Shown here: piece after piece, positions 24,871 to 33,767 of the stretch
How positions within the stretch are numbered: position 1 is the stretch's first letter
Layout of the letters: the number at the start of each line of letters is the position of its first letter
Assembly (NCBI RefSeq): GCF_017676385.1
Contig: NZ_JAFFZN010000004.1
Location: forward strand, 62,001 to 126,000
DNA length: 64,000 bases
Reading direction: 5' to 3'
Source of the DNA: Streptomyces spirodelae
Lineage (GTDB): Bacteria; Actinomycetota; Actinomycetes; Streptomycetales; Streptomycetaceae
Notes under the pieces: generated by a model
The model's database searches: none
What the model was told of the DNA's origin: nothing
The model's input: only the letters and a program-made list of their open reading frames with translations
Made by a program: the position numbers and the translations under genes

Positions 24871-27672
24871 ATGAAGCTGCCTTTCCGCCGCCCCGGGACT
24901 CGGCCGGAGCGCCAGTCGGCCCGCTCCGGAGGGCAGTGGCGTTCGCTGCTGCGTCTGCGCAGCGCGGCTGGACAGGTGTTCGTTCTGCAGGTCGGGCTGG
25001 TCCTGCTGCTGGTCGCCGCCGCGGTGACGGCCCAGGTGGTGCAAGCGCGGCAGGACGCGACCAGCCGGGCCCGGGAGAAGTCGGTCGCGGTGGCCCAGGC
25101 GTTCGCGCACGCACCGGGCGTGGCGGACGCGATACAGGGCCCCGATCCGGCGAAGGTGCTCCAGCCGCGCGCCGAGGCGGCCCGTAAGGACGCGGGCGTC
25201 GACTTCATCGTGCTCATGAACCGGAAAGGAATCCGCTTCACCCAGCCCGACCCGTCACTGATCGGGAAGAAGTTCGTCGGCACGATCGAGCCCTCGCTCC
25301 GCGGCCGTACCACCGTCGAGAGGGTCACCGGCCCCCGCACCGGCGGGGACATCCACGTCGTGCAGGCGGTGGTCCCGGTGCGGGACTCCGACGGCAGGAT
25401 CGTCGGACTGGCGTCGGCGGGACTCGCCATCCGCAGTGTCACCGGCATGATCAACCAGCAGCTTCCGATCATCCTCGGCGCCGGCGCCGCTGCTCTCATC
25501 GCCGTCACCGCGGGGACAGCGCTGATCTCCCGACGGCTGCTGCGGCAGACGCACGGCCTCGGGCCGGCCGAGATGACACGGATGTACGAGCACCACGACG
25601 CCGTGCTGCACGCGGTGCGGGAGGGCGTGCTCATCCTCGACTCCGAACGGCGCCTGTTGCTGGCCAACGACGAGGCGCGCCGCCTGCTGGCCCTGCCCAC
25701 CGGCACCGAGCGCCGGCACGTGACCGAGCTGGGCCTGGACGAGGGCATGGCCCAGCTGCTGACCTCCGGCGAGGCCGTCACCGACGAGGTGCGGCTGTCC
25801 GGGAACCTGCTGCTGGCGGTGAACATCCGCCCCACGGCCCCGCACGGTGACGAGCCGGGCAGCGTGGTGACGCTCCGTGACACGACCGAGCTGTCGGCCG
25901 TCTCCGGCCGCGCACAGGTGGCCCGGGAGCGGCTCAAACTACTGTACGAGTCGGGGGTGCGGATCGGCACGACGCTGGACGTGGCGCGTACGGCCACGGA
26001 GCTGGCCGAGGTGGCGGTGCCCGGGTTCGCCGACCTGGCCGCGGTCGATCTGCTGGACGAAGTCGTGCGCGGCCAGGAGCCGGATTCCCAGGCGCAGCGC
26101 CGGGTGCGGCGGGTGACGGTCAGCGACCGGCCCGAGGGGATGCCGCTGTACGAGGTCGGGGAAGTGATCACCTTCCGGGCCGGCTCCCCGCAGGCCCGGG
26201 CCCTGGAGGCCGAGCAGGCGGTGCTGGAGCCGGACCTGCACCGGGCCGAGGCGTGGCTGCGCCACGACCCGGACCGCGCGCGGCGCACCCTGGAGTACGG
26301 CGTGCACTCGCTGATCACCGTTCCGCTGCGGGCCAGGGGAGTGGTCCTGGGCATCGCGCACTTCTGGCGCAGCGGCGACTCGCCGGCCTTCGACGAGGAC
26401 GATGTGTCCTTCTCCGAGGAGCTGGCCGCCCGCGCCGCGGTGGCCATCGACAACGCGCGCCGCTACACCCGTGAGCACGCGATGGCGGTCACCCTGCAAC
26501 GCAGTCTGCTGCCACGCGGACTGCCCGAGCACTCCGCGCTGGAGGCGGCCTGGCGCTATGTGCCGGCCGAGGCGGGCGTGGGCGGCGACTGGTTCGACGT
26601 CATCCCGCTCTCCGGGGCGCGCGTGGCGCTCGTCGTCGGCGACGTGGTCGGCCACGGACTGCACGCGGCCGCGACGATGGGCCGGCTGCGCACCGCCGTG
26701 CACAACTTCTCCTCCCTCGACCTGCCGCCCGACGAGGTGCTCGCCCACCTGGACGAGCTGGTCGTCCGCATCGACGACGAGGACAGCAGCGCCGGTCTGG
26801 CGAGCGTGCGGCAGTACCAGGAGGTGGCCGGGGCGACCTGTCTGTACGCCATCTACGACCCCGTCACCGGCTCCTGCACGCTGGCCCGCGCCGGACACCA
26901 CTGCCCCGCCGTGGTGTACCCGGACGGCACCGTCAGCTACGCGGACGTCCCCGCCTCACCGCCGCTCGGCCTGGGCGGCCACCCCTTCGAGACCACCGAA
27001 CTGCGCCTGCCCGAGGGCGCGCATCTCGTGCTGTACACCGACGGTCTGGTCGAGACCCGGGACCGTGACATCGACACCGGTCTCGAGATCCTCCGGGAGA
27101 CCCTGGAGGGGACAGCGGGCAGCAGCCCGGAGGAGACCGCCCGCGCGGTCGCGGACACCGTCATGCCCGCGCACCCGTCCGACGACGTCGCCCTGCTGGT
27201 GGCCCGCGCCCGGCGGCTCGACCTGGGCCAGGTCGCCGAGTGGCAGGTGCCGCCCGACCCGGCGGCGGTGGCCCCGGTCCGCACGGAATGCGCCGCGCGG
27301 CTGCGCGAGTGGGGCCTGGAGGAGATCGGCCACACCACCGAACTGATCCTCAGTGAGCTGATCACCAACGCCATCCGCTACGGTCGGCCGCCCATCCAGG
27401 TCCGGCTCCTGCACGACGACGACAGCCTCATCTGCGAGGTCTCGGACGGCAGCGGAACCTCGCCGCACCTGCGCCGCGCCTCCACCATGGACGAGGGCGG
27501 GCGCGGCCTCTTCCTCGTCGCCCAGTTCGCGCAGCGCTGGGGCACTCGCTACATCCCGGGCGGCAAGGTCATCTGGACCGAACAGTACCTGCGCGCCGGC
27601 CCCTCAGCGCGCGCCGCCGAGCAACTGACGACCGACGCCCTGCTGGACCAGTTCGACGACACGGGCTGGTGA
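24871..27672 (+). CDS. Membrane-bound SpoIIE-family PP2C phosphatase with sensor, PAS, GAF and HATPase domains
   Basis: 933 aa. Order: cytoplasmic N-tail, TM1 (~37-57), extracytoplasmic Cache-like sensor (~60-190, FIVLMNRKGIRFTQPDPSLIG, CitA/DcuS-like), TM2 (~195-215), PAS (~235-345), GAF (~360-545), PP2C/SpoIIE phosphatase (~555-780; GVGGDWFDVIPL and VVGDVVGHGLHAA supply metal-binding Asp) and an anti-sigma-type HATPase (~790-915; ELITNAIRYGRPP, DEGGRGLFLV). Such proteins typically dephosphorylate anti-anti-sigma factors and inhibit sigma factors in response to a ligand. It forms a monocistronic unit. The ATG is preceded by a weak GGAATG site. Confidence 0.92.
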   Translation: MKLPFRRPGTRPERQSARSGGQWRSLLRLRSAAGQVFVLQVGLVLLLVAAAVTAQVVQARQDATSRAREKSVAVAQAFAHAPGVADAIQGPDPAKVLQPRAEAARKDAGVDFIVLMNRKGIRFTQPDPSLIGKKFVGTIEPSLRGRTTVERVTGPRTGGDIHVVQAVVPVRDSDGRIVGLASAGLAIRSVTGMINQQLPIILGAGAAALIAVTAGTALISRRLLRQTHGLGPAEMTRMYEHHDAVLHAVREGVLILDSERRLLLANDEARRLLALPTGTERRHVTELGLDEGMAQLLTSGEAVTDEVRLSGNLLLAVNIRPTAPHGDEPGSVVTLRDTTELSAVSGRAQVARERLKLLYESGVRIGTTLDVARTATELAEVAVPGFADLAAVDLLDEVVRGQEPDSQAQRRVRRVTVSDRPEGMPLYEVGEVITFRAGSPQARALEAEQAVLEPDLHRAEAWLRHDPDRARRTLEYGVHSLITVPLRARGVVLGIAHFWRSGDSPAFDEDDVSFSEELAARAAVAIDNARRYTREHAMAVTLQRSLLPRGLPEHSALEAAWRYVPAEAGVGGDWFDVIPLSGARVALVVGDVVGHGLHAAATMGRLRTAVHNFSSLDLPPDEVLAHLDELVVRIDDEDSSAGLASVRQYQEVAGATCLYAIYDPVTGSCTLARAGHHCPAVVYPDGTVSYADVPASPPLGLGGHPFETTELRLPEGAHLVLYTDGLVETRDRDIDTGLEILRETLEGTAGSSPEETARAVADTVMPAHPSDDVALLVARARRLDLGQVAEWQVPPDPAAVAPVRTECAARLREWGLEEIGHTTELILSELITNAIRYGRPPIQVRLLHDDDSLICEVSDGSGTSPHLRRASTMDEGGRGLFLVAQFAQRWGTRYIPGGKVIWTEQYLRAGPSARAAEQLTTDALLDQFDDTGW

Positions 27673-27766
27673 GGACCCGGAACGAGAGGGGTCCGAACTC
27701 GACAGGCCGGGACGAGTCGGGCCGGAACTCGACGGGCCGGTGACCGGGTGCGGGCCGCCAGGACGC

Positions 27767-29005
27767 CTACGCCGTCGGCGCCTTCTCGGCCGGCCCCGGG
27801 TCCGGCACGGAAGCCTCCGTGGTGTCGTTGGCGGTGGCGGCCTGGCCTGTCGGGGACGCCTGTGAGCCGACGGCCTCGCCGGTGGTCGGTGCTGCGGCGA
27901 CGGAGCGCCACCAGGGCGCGGCCGGAATGTGTTCCGCCGTCGGCTCGAAGGGCTCACCGACCAGGGGGAAGGCGGCGCGCGTAGCCGCCTCCTCAGCTGC
28001 TCGGAGGGTGCCTTCGACCGGCTCGTCCCACGGGTGCAGCGCCAGGTTGAACGTGCCCCAGTGGATGGGCAGCATCACCCCGGATGTCCGGCCCTGCTGC
28101 AGGTCGACGTGGGCCTTCATGCCCTCGGCGGGCGTCATGTGGATGTCGGGCCAGTACTCGCTGTAGGCGCCGATCTGGATCATCGTCGCGTCGAAGGGGC
28201 CGTGTTCGGCGCCGATGTCCCGGAAGCCGGGGAAGTAGCCGGTGTCGCCGCTGTGGTAGACGCGGTGGCCGTCAGCTCCCTGGACCACCCAGGACGCCCA
28301 GAGGGTGTGCTGGCGGTTGCGCAGCCCGCGCCCGCAGAAGTGCCGGGCCGGGGTGGCGGTCAGCTGCAGGCCGTCCACGCGCGCCGACTCGTGCCAGTCC
28401 AGCTCCAGTAGCCGACTGCCGGGAATGCCCCAGCGCTCCAGGTGGGCCCCCACGCCGAGCGGTACGGCGAAGACCGTGTCCGTCGAGGCGAGCGCACGGA
28501 TCGTGGGCATGTCGAGGTGGTCGTAGTGGTCGTGGGAGATGACGACCACGTCCACCGGCCCGAGCGAGGCGATCGGTACCGGAACGGCGTGCAGCCGCTT
28601 CGGCCCGGCGAAGGCGAACGGGGAACAACGGCGGCCCCACACCGGATCGAAGAGGACCCTTCGGCCGTCGATCTCGGCGAGCACGCTGGAGTGGCCCATC
28701 CAGGTCAGCCGCAGACCGGAGGCCGGGGGCCTGCCGAGCTCGTCGAGGGTGCCGCGGTGCAGTGGTATGGGCGCGGCGGGCCGACGGCGTCGGCGGGCCT
28801 CCTTGCGGAAGAACGCCTTGGCGAACTCGAGCCTGGATCCCGAGGGGACGATCCGGGCCGCCTCGGGGTTCCGGAACGTTCCGTCGGCGAAGTGCGGGGA
28901 CCGGCGGATACGCTCCATCCGCTCACCGGCGGGGTCGGCTCCGAAAGCGAGGGGCCGCAGCCATCGCTGCGAGAGGGATGTGGGCGAAGCATCTGATCGG
29001 GTCAT
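27767..29005 (-). CDS. Metallo-beta-lactamase-fold hydrolase, NAPE-PLD/UlaG-like
   Basis: 412 aa with metal motif SHDHYDHLD (HxHxDH), then HFCGRG, HSGDTGYFPGF and IHWGTF, the ligand set of the N-acyl-phosphatidylethanolamine phospholipase-D-like MBL group. The substrate is probably a lipid phosphodiester or a lactone, but is unproven. The C-terminal ~60 residues are a low-complexity Ala/Pro/Thr tail. The ATG at 29005 has GGGAGG four bases upstream; the alternative ATG at 29026 has no site. Convergent with the phosphatase gene across a 94-bp gap that contains two copies of an AACTCGAC-GGCCGG motif. Confidence 0.88.
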   Translation of the reverse strand: MTRSDASPTSLSQRWLRPLAFGADPAGERMERIRRSPHFADGTFRNPEAARIVPSGSRLEFAKAFFRKEARRRRRPAAPIPLHRGTLDELGRPPASGLRLTWMGHSSVLAEIDGRRVLFDPVWGRRCSPFAFAGPKRLHAVPVPIASLGPVDVVVISHDHYDHLDMPTIRALASTDTVFAVPLGVGAHLERWGIPGSRLLELDWHESARVDGLQLTATPARHFCGRGLRNRQHTLWASWVVQGADGHRVYHSGDTGYFPGFRDIGAEHGPFDATMIQIGAYSEYWPDIHMTPAEGMKAHVDLQQGRTSGVMLPIHWGTFNLALHPWDEPVEGTLRAAEEAATRAAFPLVGEPFEPTAEHIPAAPWWRSVAAAPTTGEAVGSQASPTGQAATANDTTEASVPDPGPAEKAPTA

Positions 29006-29142
29006 GGGACCTCCCAAAATCGTCACATCATTAGACGAAGGTTCGCGCTATTGATCAACCCTGCAGATGTCAGGACACGCCTTGCGCGCGCGGTCACTGT
29101 GACGCGGGTGTCCGCTCGGCGAGCCACGATCACACAGACGCG

Positions 29143-29196
29143 CTTCGACCGCTTTCACCTCCGGCTGTCTGCTGCCGGAGGTGAAAGCGGCCGAAG
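29143..29196. other. Long near-perfect inverted repeat in a divergent intergenic region
   Basis: Two 23-nt arms (29143-29165 and 29174-29196) pair with one mismatch around the 8-nt loop TGTCTGCT; the inner 17 bp are perfect (CCGCTTTCACCTCCGGC). No T-run follows on either strand. Both neighbours are transcribed away from it, so a conventional 3' terminator is unlikely. It may be an attenuator or leader structure for the downstream cNMP-binding gene, an sRNA end, or a mobile-element remnant. Confidence 0.8.
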
Positions 29197-29311
29197 GAAG
29201 AGCGGCGGGGAGGTGCACCGGAGCATGGTTCCGCGGCCTGTTCACCTTCCAGCCGCAGCCCGAGACGATCACCGGCGCCCCGGCCGAATCCGGTCCGTCC
29301 GGGCCCGCCCG

Positions 29312-29328
29312 CGGGACGTTCGGCCCAG
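29312..29328. promoter_or_regulatory. DevR/OsdR-like box
   Basis: GGGACG-TT-CGGCCC (29313-29326) is a 14-bp near-palindrome like GGGCCG-NN-CGGCCC, 128 bp upstream of the cNMP-binding gene. It matches the box at 33601-33616 in all but one base. Confidence 0.45.
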
Positions 29329-29453
29329 GGCACAGCGGTCCGCACAGCAGCAGGATCGGAACACAGGGGGCACACACGGATGGTGGTCCGCACAGCGGCG
29401 CCACCACTGGTCGCCCCGGGAATCCGACCAGGGAAGGAAGGCGGGCTGCCACG

Positions 29454-29915
29454 ATGAATGCCGCAACCACCACCACGATGAACGCCTTGCCCGCCGAGCA
29501 CCGCGAGCAACTGCTGCCGATCGCCCGCCAGGTCTCGTTCCCGCAAGGAGCGCGACTGTTCCTGGAGGGGCAGACCGCCGGGAACTTCTGGATAGTGCGC
29601 ACCGGCACGGTGACCCTCGACATGCATGTGCCCGGACGCCGGTCCCCGGTCATCGAGACCCTCGGCCATGGTCAGCTGGTCGGCCTGTCGTGGCTGTTCC
29701 CGCCGTACGAGTGGCAGTTGGGCGCGGAGGCCATGTCGCCGGTGCGCGCGTACGAGTTCGACGCGGATGCCGTCCGCCGGCTGTGCCGGGCCGATCCCCG
29801 TCTGGACGCCGCCGTCGCGCGCTGGGTCGCCCGGGTCCTCTCCCACCGGCTGCACGCGGCCAGGACCCGGCTGCTGGACCTGTTCGGCCCCTACGGCAGT
29901 GCGGGCCCGCGTTGA
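29454..29915 (+). CDS. Cyclic-nucleotide-binding-domain protein (Crp-like effector domain only)
   Basis: 153 aa forming a single cNMP-binding beta-roll (FPQGARLFLEGQTAGNFWIVRTGTVTLDM, ETLGHGQLVGLSWLF, YEFDADAVRRLC) followed by the dimer helix. No helix-turn-helix follows, so it cannot act as a Crp-type repressor by itself. Similar stand-alone domains occur in actinobacterial hypoxia/dormancy loci and may sense redox or nucleotide ligands. The ATG at 29454 begins MNAATTTTMNALPAEH; ATG 29478 in the same frame is an alternative. Convergent with the PPOX gene. Confidence 0.8.
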   Translation: MNAATTTTMNALPAEHREQLLPIARQVSFPQGARLFLEGQTAGNFWIVRTGTVTLDMHVPGRRSPVIETLGHGQLVGLSWLFPPYEWQLGAEAMSPVRAYEFDADAVRRLCRADPRLDAAVARWVARVLSHRLHAARTRLLDLFGPYGSAGPR

Positions 29916-29919
29916 CCGG

Positions 29920-30405
29920 TCACCCTGGTGGGGCCAACTGGTCAGCGGGCGCTGCTCCGTCGGCGGGGACGAGCAGCATCCCGGTGACCAGGTCCGGGGG
30001 GATGCGCACGGCGTGCTCCATCCTCTCCTCCACCCAGGGCAGGAGCATCGACCGGTAGCGGTCCAGCTCCAGCGGGTCCGAGATCAGCTGGGCGTAACCG
30101 GTGACCACGACGCTCCAGCCGAGGTGGGTGCGCGGATCGATGTCGTCCGCCTCGTACGCGACGACCACACCTGGGCTGTTGGCCTCGCGGGTCCGCTGGG
30201 TGAGGGCGGCGCCGTCGTGGGTGCGGATGATGATGTCGCCCCTGTCCACGATATGATTTACCGGGCGAATGGTGGGCAGTGCATCCTGGGTCAGGACAAT
30301 CCGGCCCAGCGAGACACTGCCGAGCAGCCGCAGGGACTCGGTACCGTCGAGTTCGACCCTCCGGCGGAGAGCGGCCGGGTGTGGCTTTGTGGGCCGGAGC
30401 TGCAT
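29920..30405 (-). CDS. Pyridoxamine 5'-phosphate oxidase (PPOX)-fold protein
   Basis: 161 aa. The flavin-binding split barrel is visible as LLGSVSLGRIVLTQDALPTIRPVNHIVDRGDIIIRT, a later VVVAYEADDIDPRTHLGWSVVVTGYAQLI, and the C-terminal RMEHAVRIPPDLVTGM. Such small PPOX proteins bind FMN or F420 and are common members of actinobacterial DevR/DosR regulons. The ATG at 30405 has AAGGA at the right distance. It is divergent from the DevR-type regulator, with three candidate boxes in the space between. Confidence 0.88.
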   Translation of the reverse strand: MQLRPTKPHPAALRRRVELDGTESLRLLGSVSLGRIVLTQDALPTIRPVNHIVDRGDIIIRTHDGAALTQRTREANSPGVVVAYEADDIDPRTHLGWSVVVTGYAQLISDPLELDRYRSMLLPWVEERMEHAVRIPPDLVTGMLLVPADGAAPADQLAPPG

Positions 30406-30520
30406 CTCGGTGTTCCTTCCCGGCTTCGCGGTGGTAGCTGCCGGGCCTGGTACGCGGAACACGTCCTCGCGCCTACCGGTCCGGATACCTCGATGGAACG
30501 CCAACCGCGGGTGTGAGACC

Positions 30521-30537
30521 AGGGACCATTGGGCCTT
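30521..30537. promoter_or_regulatory. DevR-like box A
   Basis: GGGACC-ATT-GGGCC (30522-30535) resembles the GGGACC/GGTCCC dyads recognised by DevR/DosR-type regulators, about 115 bp upstream of the PPOX start. Imperfect symmetry. Confidence 0.4.
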
Positions 30538-30541
30538 GCCG

Positions 30542-30558
30542 CAGGGCGACCGGCCCTG
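30542..30558. promoter_or_regulatory. DevR-like box B
   Basis: CAGGGC-GACCG-GCCCTG is a perfect 6-bp inverted repeat abutting box A. Its spacing is one base shorter than the 16-bp AGGGCCGNNCGGCCCT form. Confidence 0.4.
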
Positions 30559-30613
30559 AGCGGGAGAGAGGGAGCGGCGCTGCCGCCGCTTGCGGGGGTG
30601 CCGCACGGCGGTT

Positions 30614-30629
30614 GGGGCCGAGCGGCCCT
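30614..30629. promoter_or_regulatory. DevR/OsdR-like box C
   Basis: GGGCCG-AG-CGGCCC (30615-30628) is a perfect palindrome about 100 bp upstream of the response-regulator ATG, suited to autoregulation. Confidence 0.5.
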
Positions 30630-30730
30630 GTCCCTTCGCCCCTGCGGAGGGCACGATCACTGGGTGGACCGACCCGGCAGGACAGGCCCGGGACGGTGGT
30701 GCGGAAGATGGACGACGAGGGAGTATTCCG

Positions 30731-31420
30731 ATGGCGGAAAGTGAGCAGCCCGGCAGGGTGGACCCGATCCGGGTCTTCCTTCTGGATGACCACGAGGTGG
30801 TCCGGCGCGGGGTGCACGACCTCCTCGGCGACGAACGGGACATCACCGTGGTCGGTGAGGCATCCACCGCCGAGCAGGCGCTTGTCCGCGTGCCCGCGCT
30901 CCGCCCGCAGGTCGCTGTGCTGGATGTGCGGCTGCCCGACGGCGACGGGGTGAGCGTCTGCCGCGAGTTGCGCTCGCGGATGCCGGAGCTGGCCTGCCTG
31001 ATGCTGACCTCCTTCGACGACGAGGAGGCCCTGCTGGACTCGATCATGGCGGGCGCTTCGGGCTATGTGCTCAAGCAGATCCAGGGCTCCGACCTCGTCT
31101 CCGCGGTGCGTACGGTGGCCGCCGGCCAGTCGCTGCTGGACCCGAGCGCCACCACCAAGCTGATGAGCCGGCTGCGCGGCGGCAACCAGCAGGAGGAGCC
31201 GGAGGCGCTGTCGGGGCTGAGCGACCGGGAGCGGGAGATCCTGACGCTGATCGGCGAGGGACTGACCAACCGGCAGATCGGTCAGCGGCTCTTCCTCGCC
31301 GAGAAGACGGTCAAGAACCACATCTCCCGGCTGCTGGCCAAGCTGGGCGTGGAGCGGCGCATCCAGGCAGCCGTGATCGCCACCCAGGCCCAGGACCGGC
31401 TCAAACACGGCGGACGCTGA
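30731..31420 (+). CDS. LuxR-family response regulator, DevR/DosR type
   Basis: 229 aa. Receiver domain with acidic pocket LLDDHE, phosphoacceptor Asp (~64) in [11 protein letters not shown], Thr/Ser in MLTSFDDE and Lys in [11 protein letters not shown]. The LKQI-GSDLV form is typical of DevR-like regulators. The C-terminal LuxR HTH is [41 protein letters not shown]. It probably controls hypoxia/NO/stationary-phase genes around it, including PPOX and the flavohaemoprotein, via the palindromic boxes. ATG 30731 is taken by domain fit. The adjacent kinase gene is only a remnant, so it needs another kinase or acts unphosphorylated. Confidence 0.92.
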   Translation: MAESEQPGRVDPIRVFLLDDHEVVRRGVHDLLGDERDITVVGEASTAEQALVRVPALRPQVAVLDVRLPDGDGVSVCRELRSRMPELACLMLTSFDDEEALLDSIMAGASGYVLKQIQGSDLVSAVRTVAAGQSLLDPSATTKLMSRLRGGNQQEEPEALSGLSDREREILTLIGEGLTNRQIGQRLFLAEKTVKNHISRLLAKLGVERRIQAAVIATQAQDRLKHGGR

Positions 31421-31561
31421 AGACCACGGGGCCCGTCGAAGCCGTTCCGGGTCGGTCGGTGCCCGCCCGGCCCGCCGGCGGCCCCGCCGGCCCGAGCGGC
31501 CCCGTCGGCCCGCGACCGCCGGACAAGACTCCCTACCCCGGTCATTCCTCGCGCCGTTCCG

Positions 31562-32206
31562 GTGCCGCCCCAGCCGGAGACGGAACGCTGTCGGTACGCG
31601 CTCGTCACGGCAGCGCCGGTCACCAGCCCCGACATCTCCAAGGACGAGCGCGGCGAGCGGGGAGCGCCCGCGGCGGAGGGCGAGAGACGGATCTCGCCCG
31701 GGCCTGCCCGCTTCACCGGGCTCGGCCCCGCGGTCGCCGTCCCCATCCGCACCGACGGCACCCGGGCGGTACGGGTGCTCGACGAGGCGGCGCCGGTCCT
31801 CGGCTTCCCTCCGAGCATGCGGATGGACGGCCTGCTGGATACACATGTGCACAAGGAGACCGCCGACCATGTGATCGCGGTGCTCTCCGAAGCGCTGACC
31901 AACATCGCCCGTCACTCCGGGGCCGACCGTGCCGAGGTGGTGCTGGAGACCGACGGGCAGGACGTCCGGCTCACGGTCCGCGACAACGGCCGGGGCATCC
32001 CCGCCGGGGGCCGCCGCAGCGGCTTGCGGAACATGGCCGAACGTGCCGAGCAGTTGGGCGGCGGACTGCAGATCGGCGCTCAGCCCGGCGGCGGCACCAC
32101 AGTGGTGTGGAGCGCGCCGGTGGGCGAGGGATGGCCGGACGCCTCGCGCCGTCGTCAGCCCCGGGCCGCGTCCGGCAGCCACAGATCCGGGCCGAACACC
32201 TCGTAG
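31562..32206 (+). pseudogene. Truncated DevS-type sensor kinase, H-box domain deleted
   Basis: A 214-aa frame starting at GTG. Residues ~1-70 match the end of a GAF domain of DevS-like kinases (ALVTAAPVTSPDISKDERGE..., FTGLGPAVAVPI). They jump straight to the start of the HATPase_c domain (VLGFPPSMRMDGLLDT, N-box EALTNIARHSGAD, G1 DNGRGIP, G2 SGLRNMAERAEQLGG). The first GAF and the HisKA_3 dimerisation helix with its phosphoacceptor His are absent, and the length is ~40% of normal. It could bind ATP but not autophosphorylate. Its 3' end overlaps the convergent flavohaemoprotein gene by 52 bp. Confidence 0.75.
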
Positions 32207-33363
32207 TGGATACGGTGTGGGGGAATCCCCCGGTCCAGCAACTGGGCGCGGACGGTACGCATGAAGGGCAGCGGTCCGCACAGGTAGGCGGTGGCGTCCT
32301 CCGGTACGGCGACAGCGCCGAGGTCCATCAGGCCGGTGCGGGCCCCCGGTTCGGCGGTCCCGGGCCGCTCGTACCAGAACACCGCTTCCCCGTGCGGCAG
32401 TCGGGCCGTCAGCTCGCGGGTCTCGGGGCGCAGGGCGTGCTCCGCCGGGCAGATGTCCGCGTGCAGCACCTGCACGGGACGGGGTGAGCGGATCGCGGCG
32501 AGACGGGCGAGCATCCCGACCATGGGGGTGCAGCCGATGCCCGCCGAGGCGAGGATCAGCGGGTTGTCGGCGTCGTCCAGGACGACATCGCCGAAGGGCG
32601 CGGAGACGGTCAGCACGTCCCCGGCGCGCACCGTCTCGTACAGCAGGTTCGACACCTCGCCGTCGGGCGCCCCCTCCGTTCCGGCGACGCGCTTGACGGT
32701 GATACGGCGCACCTCGCCACCGGGGTCGGAGGACAGGCTGTACTGGCGCGACTGGTGCACACCGTCCGGCATCAGCGTCTTGACGCTGACGTACTGCCCG
32801 GCCCGTGCCGCCGGGGCGGGGCGGCCGTCGGCGGGGTGCAGCAGGAAGGACACCACGTCGGCTGTCTCCACGCGGCGGTCGACGACCGTCCAAGGCCGCC
32901 AGATTTCGCCGGGTTCGAGACCTGCCTGCTGGTAGAGGCGGGCCTCCCGGGCGATGAGGGCCCCGGCCATCAGCCAGTAGACCTCGTCCCAGGCTGCGGC
33001 CACCTCGGGGGTGAGGGCGTCGCCGAGCACCTCGGCGATGGCCCCGAACAGATACTTGTGCACCAGCGTGTACTGGTCGTCGGTGACGCCCACTGCGGTG
33101 TGCTTGTGGGCGATCCGCGCCAGCAGCGCGTCGGGGAAGGCGTCCGGCTCGTCGAGCAGTGCGCGGGCGAAGCCGGCTATCGATCCGGCCAGGGCCTTCC
33201 GCTGGCCTCCGTCGGCCTGATTGCCGCGGTTGAACAGCCCGTCCAGCAGCTCGGGCCGGTCGCGGAACATCGTGTCGTAGAAGCGGGCCGTGATCTCGTC
33301 GAGCGCCCCGGATACGGCGGGCAGGGTGGCCCGGACCAGGGCGGCGGACTCTTCGGACAGCAT
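32155..33363 (-). CDS. hmp: Flavohaemoprotein, nitric oxide dioxygenase-like
   Basis: 402 aa. Globin domain (1-140; ITARFYDTMF with distal Tyr, proximal His in IAHKHTAVGV), then an FAD-binding domain (~150-255; GQYVSVKTLM, RQYSLSS) and an NAD-binding domain (~260-395; LILASAGIGCTPMVGML, YLCGPLPFM). It converts NO to nitrate with O2 and NAD(P)H in the cytoplasm. ATG 33363 has GAGAGG upstream. Two GGGACC/GGGCCG-type boxes lie 160-250 bp upstream, consistent with control by the neighbouring DevR-type regulator; I see no clear NsrR site. Confidence 0.93.
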   Translation of the reverse strand: MLSEESAALVRATLPAVSGALDEITARFYDTMFRDRPELLDGLFNRGNQADGGQRKALAGSIAGFARALLDEPDAFPDALLARIAHKHTAVGVTDDQYTLVHKYLFGAIAEVLGDALTPEVAAAWDEVYWLMAGALIAREARLYQQAGLEPGEIWRPWTVVDRRVETADVVSFLLHPADGRPAPAARAGQYVSVKTLMPDGVHQSRQYSLSSDPGGEVRRITVKRVAGTEGAPDGEVSNLLYETVRAGDVLTVSAPFGDVVLDDADNPLILASAGIGCTPMVGMLARLAAIRSPRPVQVLHADICPAEHALRPETRELTARLPHGEAVFWYERPGTAEPGARTGLMDLGAVAVPEDATAYLCGPLPFMRTVRAQLLDRGIPPHRIHYEVFGPDLWLPDAARG

Positions 33364-33523
33364 GGGACCTCTCAAACCGGTGGAGACGGGCTGGGGTGCG
33401 GCCTGCGGCCTGGGGCCTGGGCGCGGAACCGGGCGCCGAGCGGGGCCCAGGCGGCAGGCCCGGATCCTGTATAGCAAGCAGAATCAGGGACTCTGCCCGT
33501 TTTGCCCGACCAGCGGAGTGGTG

Positions 33524-33538
33524 AGGGACCAGTGACCC
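33524..33538. promoter_or_regulatory. DevR-like box D
   Basis: GGGACC-AG-TGACCC (33525-33538) is an imperfect dyad ~160 bp upstream of hmp. A second weak match, GGGAC-TCT-GCCC, lies ~35 bp nearer to hmp. Confidence 0.35.
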
Positions 33539-33600
33539 GGCGATACAGGTCTCTGGTACCGCCGTGACCGCTGAAGTCAGGGCCTGACGGCCGCCACACC

Positions 33601-33616
33601 AGGGCCGTTCGGCCCT
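33601..33616. promoter_or_regulatory. DevR/OsdR-like box E
   Basis: AGGGCCG-TT-CGGCCCT is a perfect 16-bp palindrome, the best match in the window to the DevR/OsdR-type consensus. It lies between hmp (start 237 bp away) and the divergent gene at 33768 (152 bp away), and could serve either. Confidence 0.5.
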
Positions 33617-33767
33617 GGGCTCACCGCTCGGCGTACGCGGCCTCGCACAGGCACGCGGGCCCGCCGGTCCGTGCCCTCCCGCGCAGGCCCGCGCATCGGC
33701 TCGCTGTGGGCTCGGCGCGCAAGGAAATCCCTTGCCCGGACACGGATCTTCATGCTGACACTGGCCC

